This document shows positions 48,920 to 59,300 of a DNA stretch of 64,000 nucleotides, one piece after another; position 1 is the first letter of the stretch; each line of letters opens with the position of its first letter. The notes under the pieces are model-generated. The model saw nothing but the letters and a program-made list of their open reading frames with translations. It was not told where the DNA came from and did no database searches. Origin of the DNA: Paulownia fortunei. Its lineage: Eukaryota; Streptophyta; Magnoliopsida; Lamiales; Paulowniaceae. A program made the position numbers and the translations under genes. The stretch is from the NCBI GenBank assembly GCA_019321725.1, contig CM033120.1:15096278-15160277 (forward strand). The letters run 5' to 3'.

Positions 48920-50447
48920 ATGCCAAAAATCTTGCTCATGTGCTTTGCCCTGTTCACACATGCTTGCACATTCTCTGCACGTCCGCTAACGCATTTATCA
49001 GAACCAATCCAATGGTATGTGCCCCTGCCTAGCTTCATTTTTGTGTTCCAATAGGCCAATAAATTACTCTTACAAGGTATAATTTTGTGATCAAAGTTAC
49101 TCTTACCTTTTGAAATGCAGGAGATCTATCAAGAATTCAACGTACCTTGGAGGAGGATCATGCAGGACTGGCAATCCCATTGATGATTGCTGGAGGTGTG
49201 ATCCTGACTGGGAAACCAACCGGAAAGTGCTGGCAGATTGTGGAATCGGGTTTGGCCGCAACGCCGTTGGTGGTAGAGATGGTGAATTCTATATCATCAC
49301 ATCTGAGGATGATGATCCCAAGAACCCAAGCCAGGGCATGTTGAGACATGCAGTCATCCAAGAGGAACCACTGTGGATCATCTTTGATCATGACATGAAC
49401 ATAAGATTGAAAGAAGAACTCATAATGAATTCATACAAGACCATAGATGGTAGAGGGTTCAACATTGAGATATCCAACGGGCCATGCATTACCATACAAG
49501 GTGTTACTAACATTATCATCCATGGAATTTACATACACAATTGTATCCAGGCAGGGAATGCAGTTGTGACCGACGCCCCACAGCATTATCAGTTGAGAGG
49601 TGTCTCAGATGGTGATGGAATCTCAATATTTGGGGCTCGGGACATTTGGATCGATCACTGTACACTATCTGATTGCCATGACGGCCTTATTGATATAGTT
49701 TCTGGATCAACAGCCATAACAGTCTCCAACAACTACATGTTTCAGCACAATGAAGTCATGCTTATGGGTCACAGCGATGATTACCTTGCAGACAAGAATA
49801 TGCAAGTCACAATTGCTTTTAATTACTTTGGAGAAGGTCTGGTTCAAAGAATTCCCAGGTAGCTATGAAAAACTTGAATTCATGATCAGGATTAAGCTTT
49901 GATTCCAACTGATAGATTTTCTGTCAAGTGCTCACCTTTGAAACTCTTAAATGCTGAAGGTGTAGGCATGGGAACTTTCATATTGTAAACAACGTGTACA
50001 CTGGTTGGAAGATGTATGCAATTGGTGGAAGTGCCAATCCAACAATCAATAGTCAAGGGAATGTCTTCATTGCATCAGATGACGATTCTATAAAGGAGGT
50101 ATGCTTTTGCTCAAATGAAATGCGACTACAATCATCTGATCACTCATGGAATAGCAAAATAATTAGATTGTCGACAGCATTTGGAGTAATATATTTGTAT
50201 TTATGGATTTACCTTAAATCAGGTCACAAAACGTGAAACCCCACCGGGAGATGTCGAGTGGAAGAACTGGAACTGGAGATCAGACGGGGATTTGCTGCTG
50301 AATGGAGCCCACTTCACAAGTTCAGGAAATGGAACTTCAGAAAGCTACACAAAAGCATCAAGCATGGTTGCAAGACCAGCTTCACTTTTGACTAGCATTA
50401 TACCATCTGCAGGAGTTCTCAATTGCACGTTAGGCCAACTCTGCTAA
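48920..50447 (+). CDS. Pectate lyase (polysaccharide lyase family 1), 4 exons
   Basis: Secreted enzyme that cleaves de-esterified homogalacturonan by beta-elimination in the wall and needs calcium. Exons 48920-49014, 49121-49858, 49960-50098 and 50223-50447 join GT-AG to 398 residues, normal for plant PL1. A signal peptide ([20 protein letters not shown]) leads into a Cys-containing segment ([19 protein letters not shown]). The right-handed beta-helix core shows TIDGRG (about 140), [13 protein letters not shown] (about 208) and the substrate-binding RIPRCRHG (275-282). The start gives a good signal peptide. Intron 2 has two usable acceptors six bases apart (exon starting 49960 or 49966). Only the first restores the family motif; the second removes Cys-Arg. 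Its place beside FLA1 matches Arabidopsis At5g55720. Confidence 0.92.
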
Positions 50448-51955
50448 ACCCCATCAGCAATATTCCTCACATTTAGTCTTCAATACTCAATATTTTGAAT
50501 TCAAGATGAAAAATGGAGCCAAATGACTTTTACAACTCGTCACATGGATTTAAAAGTTGTGCAATATTTTGGCTACTCGTACAAATGCAGGGTCACTGAA
50601 GCAACAGGAGTATCTAACACTTAAATCATATATCTGGTTCAGTTATAGAATTGATCAGAAAGACAGTACTACTCCTAGGCATCAAACTGATACAAATTGA
50701 AATGATCAAAAAATCAAGTTTTTCAATTTTGCTATGCTTCCTGCAGAGGAGCAGATTGTCTCTCCCATCCCAGCAACCAAAAAAAAATAAAAAAAATGGC
50801 ATAGTACCCCCTCATTTTGCAATTAGCGATCATTCTCATACTTAGACAATGACAAGAGAGTATTAAATTGACATAAAACCAACAACCATTGCACTGTGTA
50901 AACATCATTGTCATCCTTAGACAACCGTACTTTGAAAAGCAAGGTGCAAAGTAAAATTAGTTTGGCCTAAGTCTAAAACAACGCACATTGAGACTCAGTG
51001 TACCATAAAACAACTGAAAGAATATTCATTGTCTACTGATATGGATCCAATGAAATATTGCCTCATTATGTTTCTTCTCTGCTCAGCTGATATTTGAATA
51101 AACAAGATAAAAGAAGAGGCAGAGCCAAATGGCATTGATATGATGATCTCCAGCAGAACACATTCTTCTGTACATTTTCTTACCCCCAAAAAACACCACA
51201 GCTTCAGCATTAGAGATCTCGTTCGATTCACTCACAAAACACTGTCAATCTACAACCTTACATTAATTTCACTTAATCAAGGTTTCACCATCAGAAACCA
51301 GGCAAGTTCGACCCCTGTAACAGATGAAAACGGTATAATCTTCTCCTGCTTCCCATCAACATGAAGTATATGTGTTATACCTTACCTTACATTAATTTCA
51401 CTTAATCAAGGTTTCACCATCAGAAACCAGGCAAGTTCGACCCCTGTAACAGATGAAAACAGTATAATATGATCCTGCTTCCCATCAACATGAAGTATGT
51501 GTGTTATGCCTCATATATCCCCCACAAATTGGCTATTTAAAAACGTTCCACGGATCGATTGGGCAGTATGAAGTTGGTAATCGGCAATCCCGAATCAAAA
51601 TACAAAATTAATGCAAGCTATAGCAAGATTAGATTTAATTACTCGAAGAAAATCATGGCCTCAACACACACACACAAAGTAATATAATTATATATTTTAT
51701 AATGCATGCATTAACCCGACCAGAAAATATATATTTGCATTAATCATATATATATATACTTAGCGTGAATGCAACAATATTGAAATAGAGGATTCGAAGT
51801 GAAATATTGTAATAAGTCAAAATTCAATAAGACGGGGTAAAGTACAGTAGAGTACGTACAACAAAACTAGCAAAAACCTCTATCTCAGAAAGAATATGTA
51901 ATACTCCATGAATAACGCCATGAAGAAAAGAAATGGTATAGACGTACGGTCCTAT
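50448..51955. other. Spacer between pectate lyase and AGP, no gene seen
   Basis: The stretch holds both 3' flanks, since the pectate lyase and the AGP are convergent, and the tandem duplication listed separately. Short frames at 50651-50845 and 51140-51364 lack any family signal. A CA repeat lies near 51665-51676. Confidence 0.5.
51255..51511. repeat. 129-bp tandem duplication
   Basis: The unit starting ACCTTACATTAATTTCACTT at 51255 is repeated head-to-tail from 51384 with only a few differences (for example AACGG against AACAG, and TATATG against TATGTG). The end of the second copy fades near 51511. The high identity indicates a recent event. It is non-coding. An internal AAGTTCGACCCCTG resembles a pol III B-box, but no tRNA folds around it. 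Confidence 0.9.
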
Positions 51956-52605
51956 TTAAATGGCCACAGCGGCCCAAAAAGCAAGCCCAGTAAGAACAAC
52001 CGAAGCTTCGTATACGGAGTTTGAACTCGAGGAATCATCAGCCACGGGCCCTTGTGTGCTTTCCGGTGCCGAACTCACGGGTGGAGTACTGCTGGACGGA
52101 AACATGTCCGGCGACTCCGACGGTGTTGCAGAACTCGAAGGAACACCAGAAGTTGGAGTAGCGGCGGTCGCCGGTACCTCCGCTTCCGGGGAACTCTCGG
52201 GGTCGAGGGCAGAGGTGATGACCCCGGTGTAGGGCTGCTTACTGGGGTAGGCGGAGGATTCGCCTGAGATGGGCTCGGAGCAGGCGCACTGGTCGACGGA
52301 GTCGGCGCCGTCGGAGATGTCTCTGGAGCCTGTGCCGGAGAAGCAGATGGGCTGGTTTTTGGAGAACTAGCCGGCACTGTCGGAGAAACTTTTGAAGGCG
52401 GCGAAGGCACCGGCGACTTTGTTGGGGATGAATGAGGGCTCGCCGGAGCATATGCCGGAGAATGGGCAGGCGCAATAGTTTTTGTCGGGGGCGGCGCGTG
52501 GGCGGCGGCCTTGGTTGGCGCTGGAGAAGGCGCGCCAGTGATCTGTGCATTGCCGGAATATTGCAGGCACAACAGCAGAATAGCGATGGCGAATAGTCTA
52601 CTCAT
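51956..52605 (-). CDS. Classical arabinogalactan protein, GPI-anchored, with a one-base frameshift
   Basis: Heavily O-glycosylated cell-surface proteoglycan. From the ATG at 52605 the frame gives a signal peptide (MSRLFAIAILLLCLQYSGNA) and then about 115 residues of Pro/Ala/Ser/Thr-rich backbone with many SP, AP and TP pairs. At a GGGG run (52199-52202, plus strand) that frame turns into an Arg-rich stretch ending at 52075 after 176 residues, with no GPI signal. The neighbouring frame takes over at the same point with PESSPEAEVPATAATPTSG, keeps AGP composition, and ends in a hydrophobic GPI tail (VVLTGLAFWAAVAI) with a stop at 51956-51958. One extra base would unite them to 216 residues. It is either a sequencing/assembly error in a homopolymer or a real disabling allele. 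The single-exon form is normal for the family. Confidence 0.85.
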
Positions 52606-54276
52606 TTTCGAAATTCAAGGGATGTGGGGCCTTGCGGGGAATATTCCGGCGACTGTGAGAAGTGGGAATGTTGGTAAGGCAATTAACGCGGCGATTATTC
52701 TTTGTCGGATGATCATCGGAAGGATCAACGGGAGAGCTATATAGGGGAATTTGAAACGAAACGCTGCGTTGAGGTAGTATGACCGTTGGGAATTGTGGGG
52801 TCCCCTGTTCCCGGTTATAAAAGGTAATATAACCGTTGATCCAAGTACATGACCGGCTGGCTCGGTTACTCTTGTCTTGTTTGTTTAATTGTTTCTCACA
52901 TGATCAATGATCCGAACAAGACATGGATCAACGGCTATATTAAACAATCATATATATTGAACTTGTAAAATAATTATCAATTTATTATTTATTCGATTGA
53001 AACTAAAATTCTAAATTTTTAATCATAAGTGAATGTCTTGTAACAATTTTTTTTTTTAAATTTAAATGTTATATTTATCTTACATTTTGAGATCATATTT
53101 ATGCTCTTATACTATTGTTTATTAAAATCGGGTGACACTTTAAAATTGTAAGATATGTTATAAGATATATTTGAACTAAAATTTGTCCAAATGCTTATTT
53201 TCTTAGCATGAGTCATGAACTTAAATGTTTGACGTCAAATAATCATTGATGTTTGATTAGCTAGATTGACTGTGATAAATGATCGAGAAGAAACAATATT
53301 TAATTGGTGGATTCCACACATTATTTATGGATTAATCTATAAATTATTGACAAAAGTGATGCATGTTCATTCAATTCACGGTAACTATATTCTGAATCTC
53401 TATCGAAAATGTTTTTTTTTTTTTTATTGCAAAGAAAAGAATAGAGAAAGGATTTAATGTTTATTTTTTTTGTTATTGATAGTATTATTTGCATTCATCT
53501 TCTGTAAAAATTTGGCTTTTCACATTTACATCCATAAGATTTGAATTTTTTTTTCTTCTCCTTTTTTTGAGTATTTTCTATTATGGAATGAGATGGGACA
53601 AAGAATTAGATTGTACTAAAATATTTAATTTAATTAAATATTTATTTTTTATGATGACGACTCATGATAAAATTTTAAATAATGATTTTTGTTATATAAT
53701 TCATCCCGTCTTAATATCTAAAATATTTAGAATATATTTTGACAATAATATTAATGATTTAAAATCATATATTACAATTTAAATCTAAATTAATTTACGA
53801 GAATTTTTAATTAAAAGTAAATTCATAAAAGATATAATAATTCACATAATTATCCATCAAATATATATTTGATAAATTTTGATTAATATATTATTCAAAT
53901 AAATATAAAATATATATATAGAATTTATTGAATAATTTATTCATCTTATTATATTTTTTATTAATTTTATCTCAATTAAAAAAGTAAATGAATTATTGAT
54001 AAATAAAAAATAAATATGAAAAAAAATAAAAATAAATGAAGTAACCCCCGTCTCCCTAAATCCTTCTTTTATTGGTATATCGGCTAGTAACATTGTAACA
54101 AAATCTTCAAGATTTTTCCACTTGGAAATAAGAAGGAAAAGGAACCAACTTCCGGTACGATCCTCCAAACCCAGTCTATGTATTTCTCCACTTTTCACAA
54201 TTATACTCACAATTTTCGTTTAAGCCATTGGAATTGAGAAATTAAGGACCATAACCACAGGTTTTGAGTTTGTGTC
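52606..54276. other. Spacer between divergent AGP and RRM genes
   Basis: The AGP promoter side shows GC-richer leader sequence to about 52760. The rest is AT-rich, with poly-T tracts (for example 53412-53424) and no recognisable gene. The last 200 bases presumably hold the RRM gene promoter and leader. Confidence 0.5.
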
Positions 54277-56322
54277 ATGGATGAAAATGAGGCTAGACGC
54301 GGAGGTTACGGTGGAGATCCGAGCTTGCAGTTCCACCGGAACGAAGCGATCTCCGCCGTCGCTGACGAGGGTTTCCTCGTTGAGGAGGAAGATGACTTCG
54401 AAGATCTCTACAACGACGTTAATGTTGGCGAGAACTTTCTACAGTCGCTTCGAAAGAACGAGGATAACTTAGGGCAAAGAAATGAGGAAGTGCCTGAGAA
54501 TAAGGCAAAGCTTATTCCGCCGCCGCCGCCGCCGGTGGTGGAGAGTAGAAGTATAGCTTTACAAGAAGAGGGGGCTTCGTCTAGGGTTCCTGGTAGAGTA
54601 GAGGGATATCAGAATGTGGGATTTAGGGGAAATAGTAATGCAAATGATATTGGAGTTGGTAGAGGAATGGGAGCACCAGGTGGTGGTAGTGGACTTAGGG
54701 TTGAGCTAGGGCCGTCATCAAATAAAGTAGCTGATTTGGTTGAGCGGACAGTGAGCAATAGTGTCCCGAGTAATCAACAAATGGTTCAGCATCAGCAGCC
54801 ACATGCTGCTAATATGGGAAGTCTTGAGAATGTTGGAAACATGGGGAATGTGAATGGGACTGGTGGAAATGTATATGGAGGTGATGGTGGGGGTGGAGGG
54901 ACTGGTGGTAGTGGGGGTGGAGGAACGATTCTCTTTGTTGGCGACCTGCATTGGTGGACAACGGATGCCGAGCTGGAGTCAGAACTATGCAAGTATGGGC
55001 CAGTAAAGGAGGTGAAGTTCTTTGATGAGAGAGCTAGTGGGAAGTCAAAAGGTTACTGTCAGGTTGAGTTTTATGATCCAGGAGCTGCCACTGCCTGCAA
55101 GGAAGGGATGAATGGGCATATTTTTAATGGGCGACCATGTGTAGTTGCATATGCCTCACCCTATTCTGTCAAGAGAATGGGTGAAGCCCAGGTCAATAGA
55201 AACCAACAGCAGATGGGCCAGACAGCTGTTAATCAGCCACGGAGAGGGCCTGGAGATTTGCCAAGCAAACCAGGTAGTGTTGGTAGCAGCATAGCGATTG
55301 GTGGGAATCATCAGGGGGGTGGTGATAACAATGGTAGAGGCTTTGGGAGAGGAAATTGGGGCAGAGGTAATTCTCAGGGAGGGATAGGGTATAGGGGGCC
55401 AATTGGCCCCATGAGGGGTAGGGCTGGTGGAATGGGTAATCGTGGCTTAACAGGTAATGGTAATGGATTTGGACAGGGTATTGGTGCCATCCATCCATTG
55501 TTGCATCCTCACACAATGATGGGGCAAGGATTTGATCCTGCTTTTGGAGGCCCAATGGGAAGAATGGGTGGTTATGGGGGCTTTCCTGGTGCTCCCACTG
55601 TACCCTTTTCAGGAATTTTATCTTCATTCAGACCTGTTGGAAATGTTGGTTTGCCGGCTGTGGCGCCCCATGTTAATCCAGCATTCTTTGGAAGGGGAAT
55701 GCCTTTGAATGGCATGGGCATGATGCCCACTCCTGGTGTTGAGGGGCCTAATATGGGAATGTGGTCGGATCCTAATATGGGGGGATGGGCAGGCGATGAG
55801 CATGGATGGAGAGCAGGAGAGTCTAGTTATGGGGAAGAAGCTGCTTCCGACCATCAGTATGGAGAAGGAACTGAAGAGAGAGGGCCATGGCCAAATTCCG
55901 TGAAGGAAAAAGACCGAGGATCAGAAAGGGACTGGTCTGGCTCTTCTGAGAGAAGGTACCAAGATGATAGAGGAGCAGGTTATGACAGAGATCTTCCTAG
56001 AGAAAAAGATATGGGACGTGATCATGATTGGTCAGAAAGGAGACATCAAGACGACAGAGATGTTGGAAGAGACAAGGACAAGGACCGCGAGAGGGATCGC
56101 GAGCGTTCTTTAGATCAAGATCTTGATCGTGAACGGGAGCGAGAACGCCATAGAGATGATAGAGACAGACATGCTGATCATCAAAGGTACAGGAATCGTG
56201 AGACTGAATATGATGATAGATCATCAAGGACTCATAGCAAGTCTAGATTATCACATGACGAAGAGCCAATATCGAGATCAAGGGATGCTGATTATGGGAA
56301 AAAGCGTCGCCTTGCTTCCTAG
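54277..56322 (+). CDS. Glycine-rich RRM RNA-binding protein with RD/RE-rich tail (CFIm68/CPSF6-like), intronless
   Basis: Nuclear RNA-binding protein, probably in pre-mRNA 3'-end processing or splicing by analogy with CFIm68. The 681 residues read: acidic N-terminus with EEEDDFEDLYNDVNVGENF (about 38-56), typical of this group; proline run IPPPPPPP; Gly/Asn-rich linker; one RRM about 216-293 with RNP2 LFVGDL and RNP1 KGYCQVEF, followed by VVAYASPYSV; long Gly/Met/Pro-rich region (about 310-500); C-terminal Arg/Asp/Glu/Ser repeats (about 540-675) ending KKRRLAS, a likely nuclear localisation signal. It resembles Arabidopsis At5g55670, which fits the collinear block. There is one long ORF with no intron. 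The start is the first ATG after an in-frame stop region. A direct cleavage-factor role is inferred only. Confidence 0.9.
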   Translation: MDENEARRGGYGGDPSLQFHRNEAISAVADEGFLVEEEDDFEDLYNDVNVGENFLQSLRKNEDNLGQRNEEVPENKAKLIPPPPPPVVESRSIALQEEGASSRVPGRVEGYQNVGFRGNSNANDIGVGRGMGAPGGGSGLRVELGPSSNKVADLVERTVSNSVPSNQQMVQHQQPHAANMGSLENVGNMGNVNGTGGNVYGGDGGGGGTGGSGGGGTILFVGDLHWWTTDAELESELCKYGPVKEVKFFDERASGKSKGYCQVEFYDPGAATACKEGMNGHIFNGRPCVVAYASPYSVKRMGEAQVNRNQQQMGQTAVNQPRRGPGDLPSKPGSVGSSIAIGGNHQGGGDNNGRGFGRGNWGRGNSQGGIGYRGPIGPMRGRAGGMGNRGLTGNGNGFGQGIGAIHPLLHPHTMMGQGFDPAFGGPMGRMGGYGGFPGAPTVPFSGILSSFRPVGNVGLPAVAPHVNPAFFGRGMPLNGMGMMPTPGVEGPNMGMWSDPNMGGWAGDEHGWRAGESSYGEEAASDHQYGEGTEERGPWPNSVKEKDRGSERDWSGSSERRYQDDRGAGYDRDLPREKDMGRDHDWSERRHQDDRDVGRDKDKDRERDRERSLDQDLDRERERERHRDDRDRHADHQRYRNRETEYDDRSSRTHSKSRLSHDEEPISRSRDADYGKKRRLAS

Positions 56323-59300
56323 TAACTTAATTTGTAGCAGAATGTCTCAGGATTTAGTTCATAAAGGAATTGATTAGGCACTAAATAAACTGTGATAACT
56401 ATGATCAACCAGAGTCTTGTGCTAGCTGCTTTGTTGCATGCCTGCCATCAGTGAGCTGTTGTGAGTTCTAATTACTTTCATGGCTTCGGTGTTCTGATGA
56501 CTCCTTTCAACGCATGAGTCAAGTAAGTTGTTTAACTTCAACATTCTCTTTCAAGTTATGTGAACGATAATTTGAACAATTTGTATATTTGGTATTTGTT
56601 TCACTTGGCTGTCTCCTCTTCGTAGGAAGTTTTTTTTATTTGTTTCACTTGGCTGGCGCACAACTACTTTGCACTTGATCTTTCAAGCTTTAACAATATC
56701 ACATTAGTATATCAACCCCCCACCCCTCTTTTCCTGTTGTATGTAGGTGGATCATCGCACATAATAACATTTAAGGTTTTGGTTGTGTATGCCTGTTAGG
56801 AAATTCAAGCTTGAGTTAATTAATTGTTGGTTTAGCCGATTAAACTTTGTAAACTGAACTGGATGACGCTCCGTTCTTAATTAATGCATTTGTCAACTTG
56901 AGTAAGTTTTGAGAATGTTGGTGCATTTCTTCAACTCTGGTGATGCCATGGATGTTTCTTCCTCTATCCCAAATCATTGGTTAAATGGGGATTAAGCTGC
57001 ATTTGAACATGAGCTTGGTGCAATAGAAACCAAACTATTTCATACAAATGGAAATCAGTCAAAATTATGGTGCTATTTTTAATCTAAAGTTAGCAGTCAT
57101 GATTTTTTTTAATGGATATTGCATTGGTTAGAATCAATTATTGTAACATGATACTTGGTATGCAGTTTTTTGGATCTCCAATTCTCGTATTTCTAGTTGA
57201 ATCTCCAATTCAGAACTACATGCTATTTTTAGCAAAAATGATACCTTTTACTGCTGAGAAGCTCAGAAATGAATACAGCGCCACCATGATTATATTATGT
57301 TATCCATAGGAATTCAATGAATCATTCTCTGCCCAATGAATACCCTCTGTCTTTATGCTGGTAAAGCCGTAGAAGCATTCTTTACATTTACCAGGCCATA
57401 ATTGCCTCCTCCGCCATGCAGGCCTCGCTTCTTAGGGGAGCACTGACTAGAAATAGTTGAAGTGGAGGGGAATAACTCGTATCAAATTGTGTAATAAGGA
57501 AGGAAGATGGTGGGAACACAGAAGTAAAGGTCATCATACAGCTGTTTGCTGTCCTTTTCTTTTTAGATCCCAAATTAAAACGGCTGGACCTGCAAATAAT
57601 TAATTAGCCTTGGTTAGTATTGTAGACCAACGAAAATCTGGTATTACATAAAGGTAATACTCCAAATTTTGTAGTTTTTCCAGTTTTACTTGATTCATGA
57701 GGCGCCAACTTGACTGAAAAACAACTCAATCAATCACCAAAATTAGAAGTCTATCATACATTGTGAGCGAATGTTGAATAAGATACAACCAGGTCATTTT
57801 CAAAGCCTTGAATGAACTGTGAAAATTTACACTCGAGGAACTAGGCAAAATAAAAAAGATCAAACAGAATATTAATTTTAGAATCACTGTGCTGCATGCT
57901 GTAGTCTACCTTTTCCACAGCCCTTACAATGATGCAACAAGCTCAGTTACTTCCAACACAGTTGCATCTGCAAGTAATTAATCCAAGATTTCCCCAAGTA
58001 ATTAAGCATCTCAAAGTCAAAGCTTTGGAAATCACTGCCTTAGCCTATCATAAATCCACCGTCCCTCTTATATTGTCTGATCATTACATATCTAGGAAAG
58101 GCAGGGTTGGGAAACAAATGTGTCATATGGTGATTGCGTTAGGATTAAAAGAATGTAAACTTTTTCTATTAGTGGTCTAGAGAATAACCATGTAGTTAAG
58201 GAGTCTTGTGGTGGTGATTTGTGAGATATGTTAGTGGGAATGGGTTGAATTGGTGGTGATATTTTGATTTTTGAGATTGTAGTTGTGCCATCATTGACAT
58301 GGTGGTGTCAGTTTGATATATATCTTACATAAGAGGAGAGAGATGGTAATGAGAGAAAGATGATGGGTCTTGGAAGGGATTGGTGAAGAAGGTTGAAGAT
58401 ATGATGTAATAAGTAAATCTTTTATAATCTTGAAGGACCTTACCATTGTTTTAATGAATTGCATTGACAGGCAATAGAGTGAACACTTTGAGCTAGTAGC
58501 TATTATTTGAAAACATCAAATTGAGGGGCTGCTAGTATTTGGTATTGGAGGCAGTAAATTTTGGACTTTTTGTTGACTCTCATCCTTTCTATGTATCCTT
58601 CCACCTCTCCTATAAATGAAAAATATATGAAAAAAATAATATTTCAGCTAGGGGGAAGTGTACTTGCACTTTTACGTCCCTTTTCAAGCTGAAGATATGA
58701 TTAAAGAAAAATAAATAAAATATCTGTCCACACAATGAAAAAATTGGACTGCTAATTTCAGCATTTATAATTTGGGGTGTGATCACATAATGTCTCTAGT
58801 GTTGGTAAAATGGAGTTTTTCACTCCGGTATCTGGCATTCCCAGCTTCTCTCCCTGTGGATGGATTAAGGAATTCTTAGATGTTAATTTGTTAAACAAGA
58901 TATATTGATACGGTCCTTTCTAGTTCTGAACCACCGTACTTTAAGGACAATTGTTGATGTGTTTGCCTTTTGCATTTAATTACTCTTATGGCATTTGTTT
59001 TGTTACTGACATTAGTGTTGTGTAAATCTGATTGGGTTTTATGGGACCTGAATATAATATGTATAGACAGTTGTTATGAGCGTGAAAATGTGATGAGATG
59101 ATGCATGTCATATTGCAAGTGTTATCTCACGTAATTCTTGTGATGTTAGCTGGAAGGATATATATTTTTGAGCTGAAGCTGTTCCTGCTGAAGTCTGGAT
59201 TATTGCCAAAATGAATGGCGGCATGAAGCTTCTAGTTAAGAGAGGATCTGATGGAATGGTGAAACCTCTTAGCCAAGACTGATTTGCCAGCGCAACCTTT

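Noticed and set aside
51306..51320. tRNA B-box-like AAGTTCGACCCCTG (also a similar GGTTCGAGACCCC near 45839)
   Set aside because: No A-box, cloverleaf stems or acceptor ends are visible around either; not called as tRNA or SINE.
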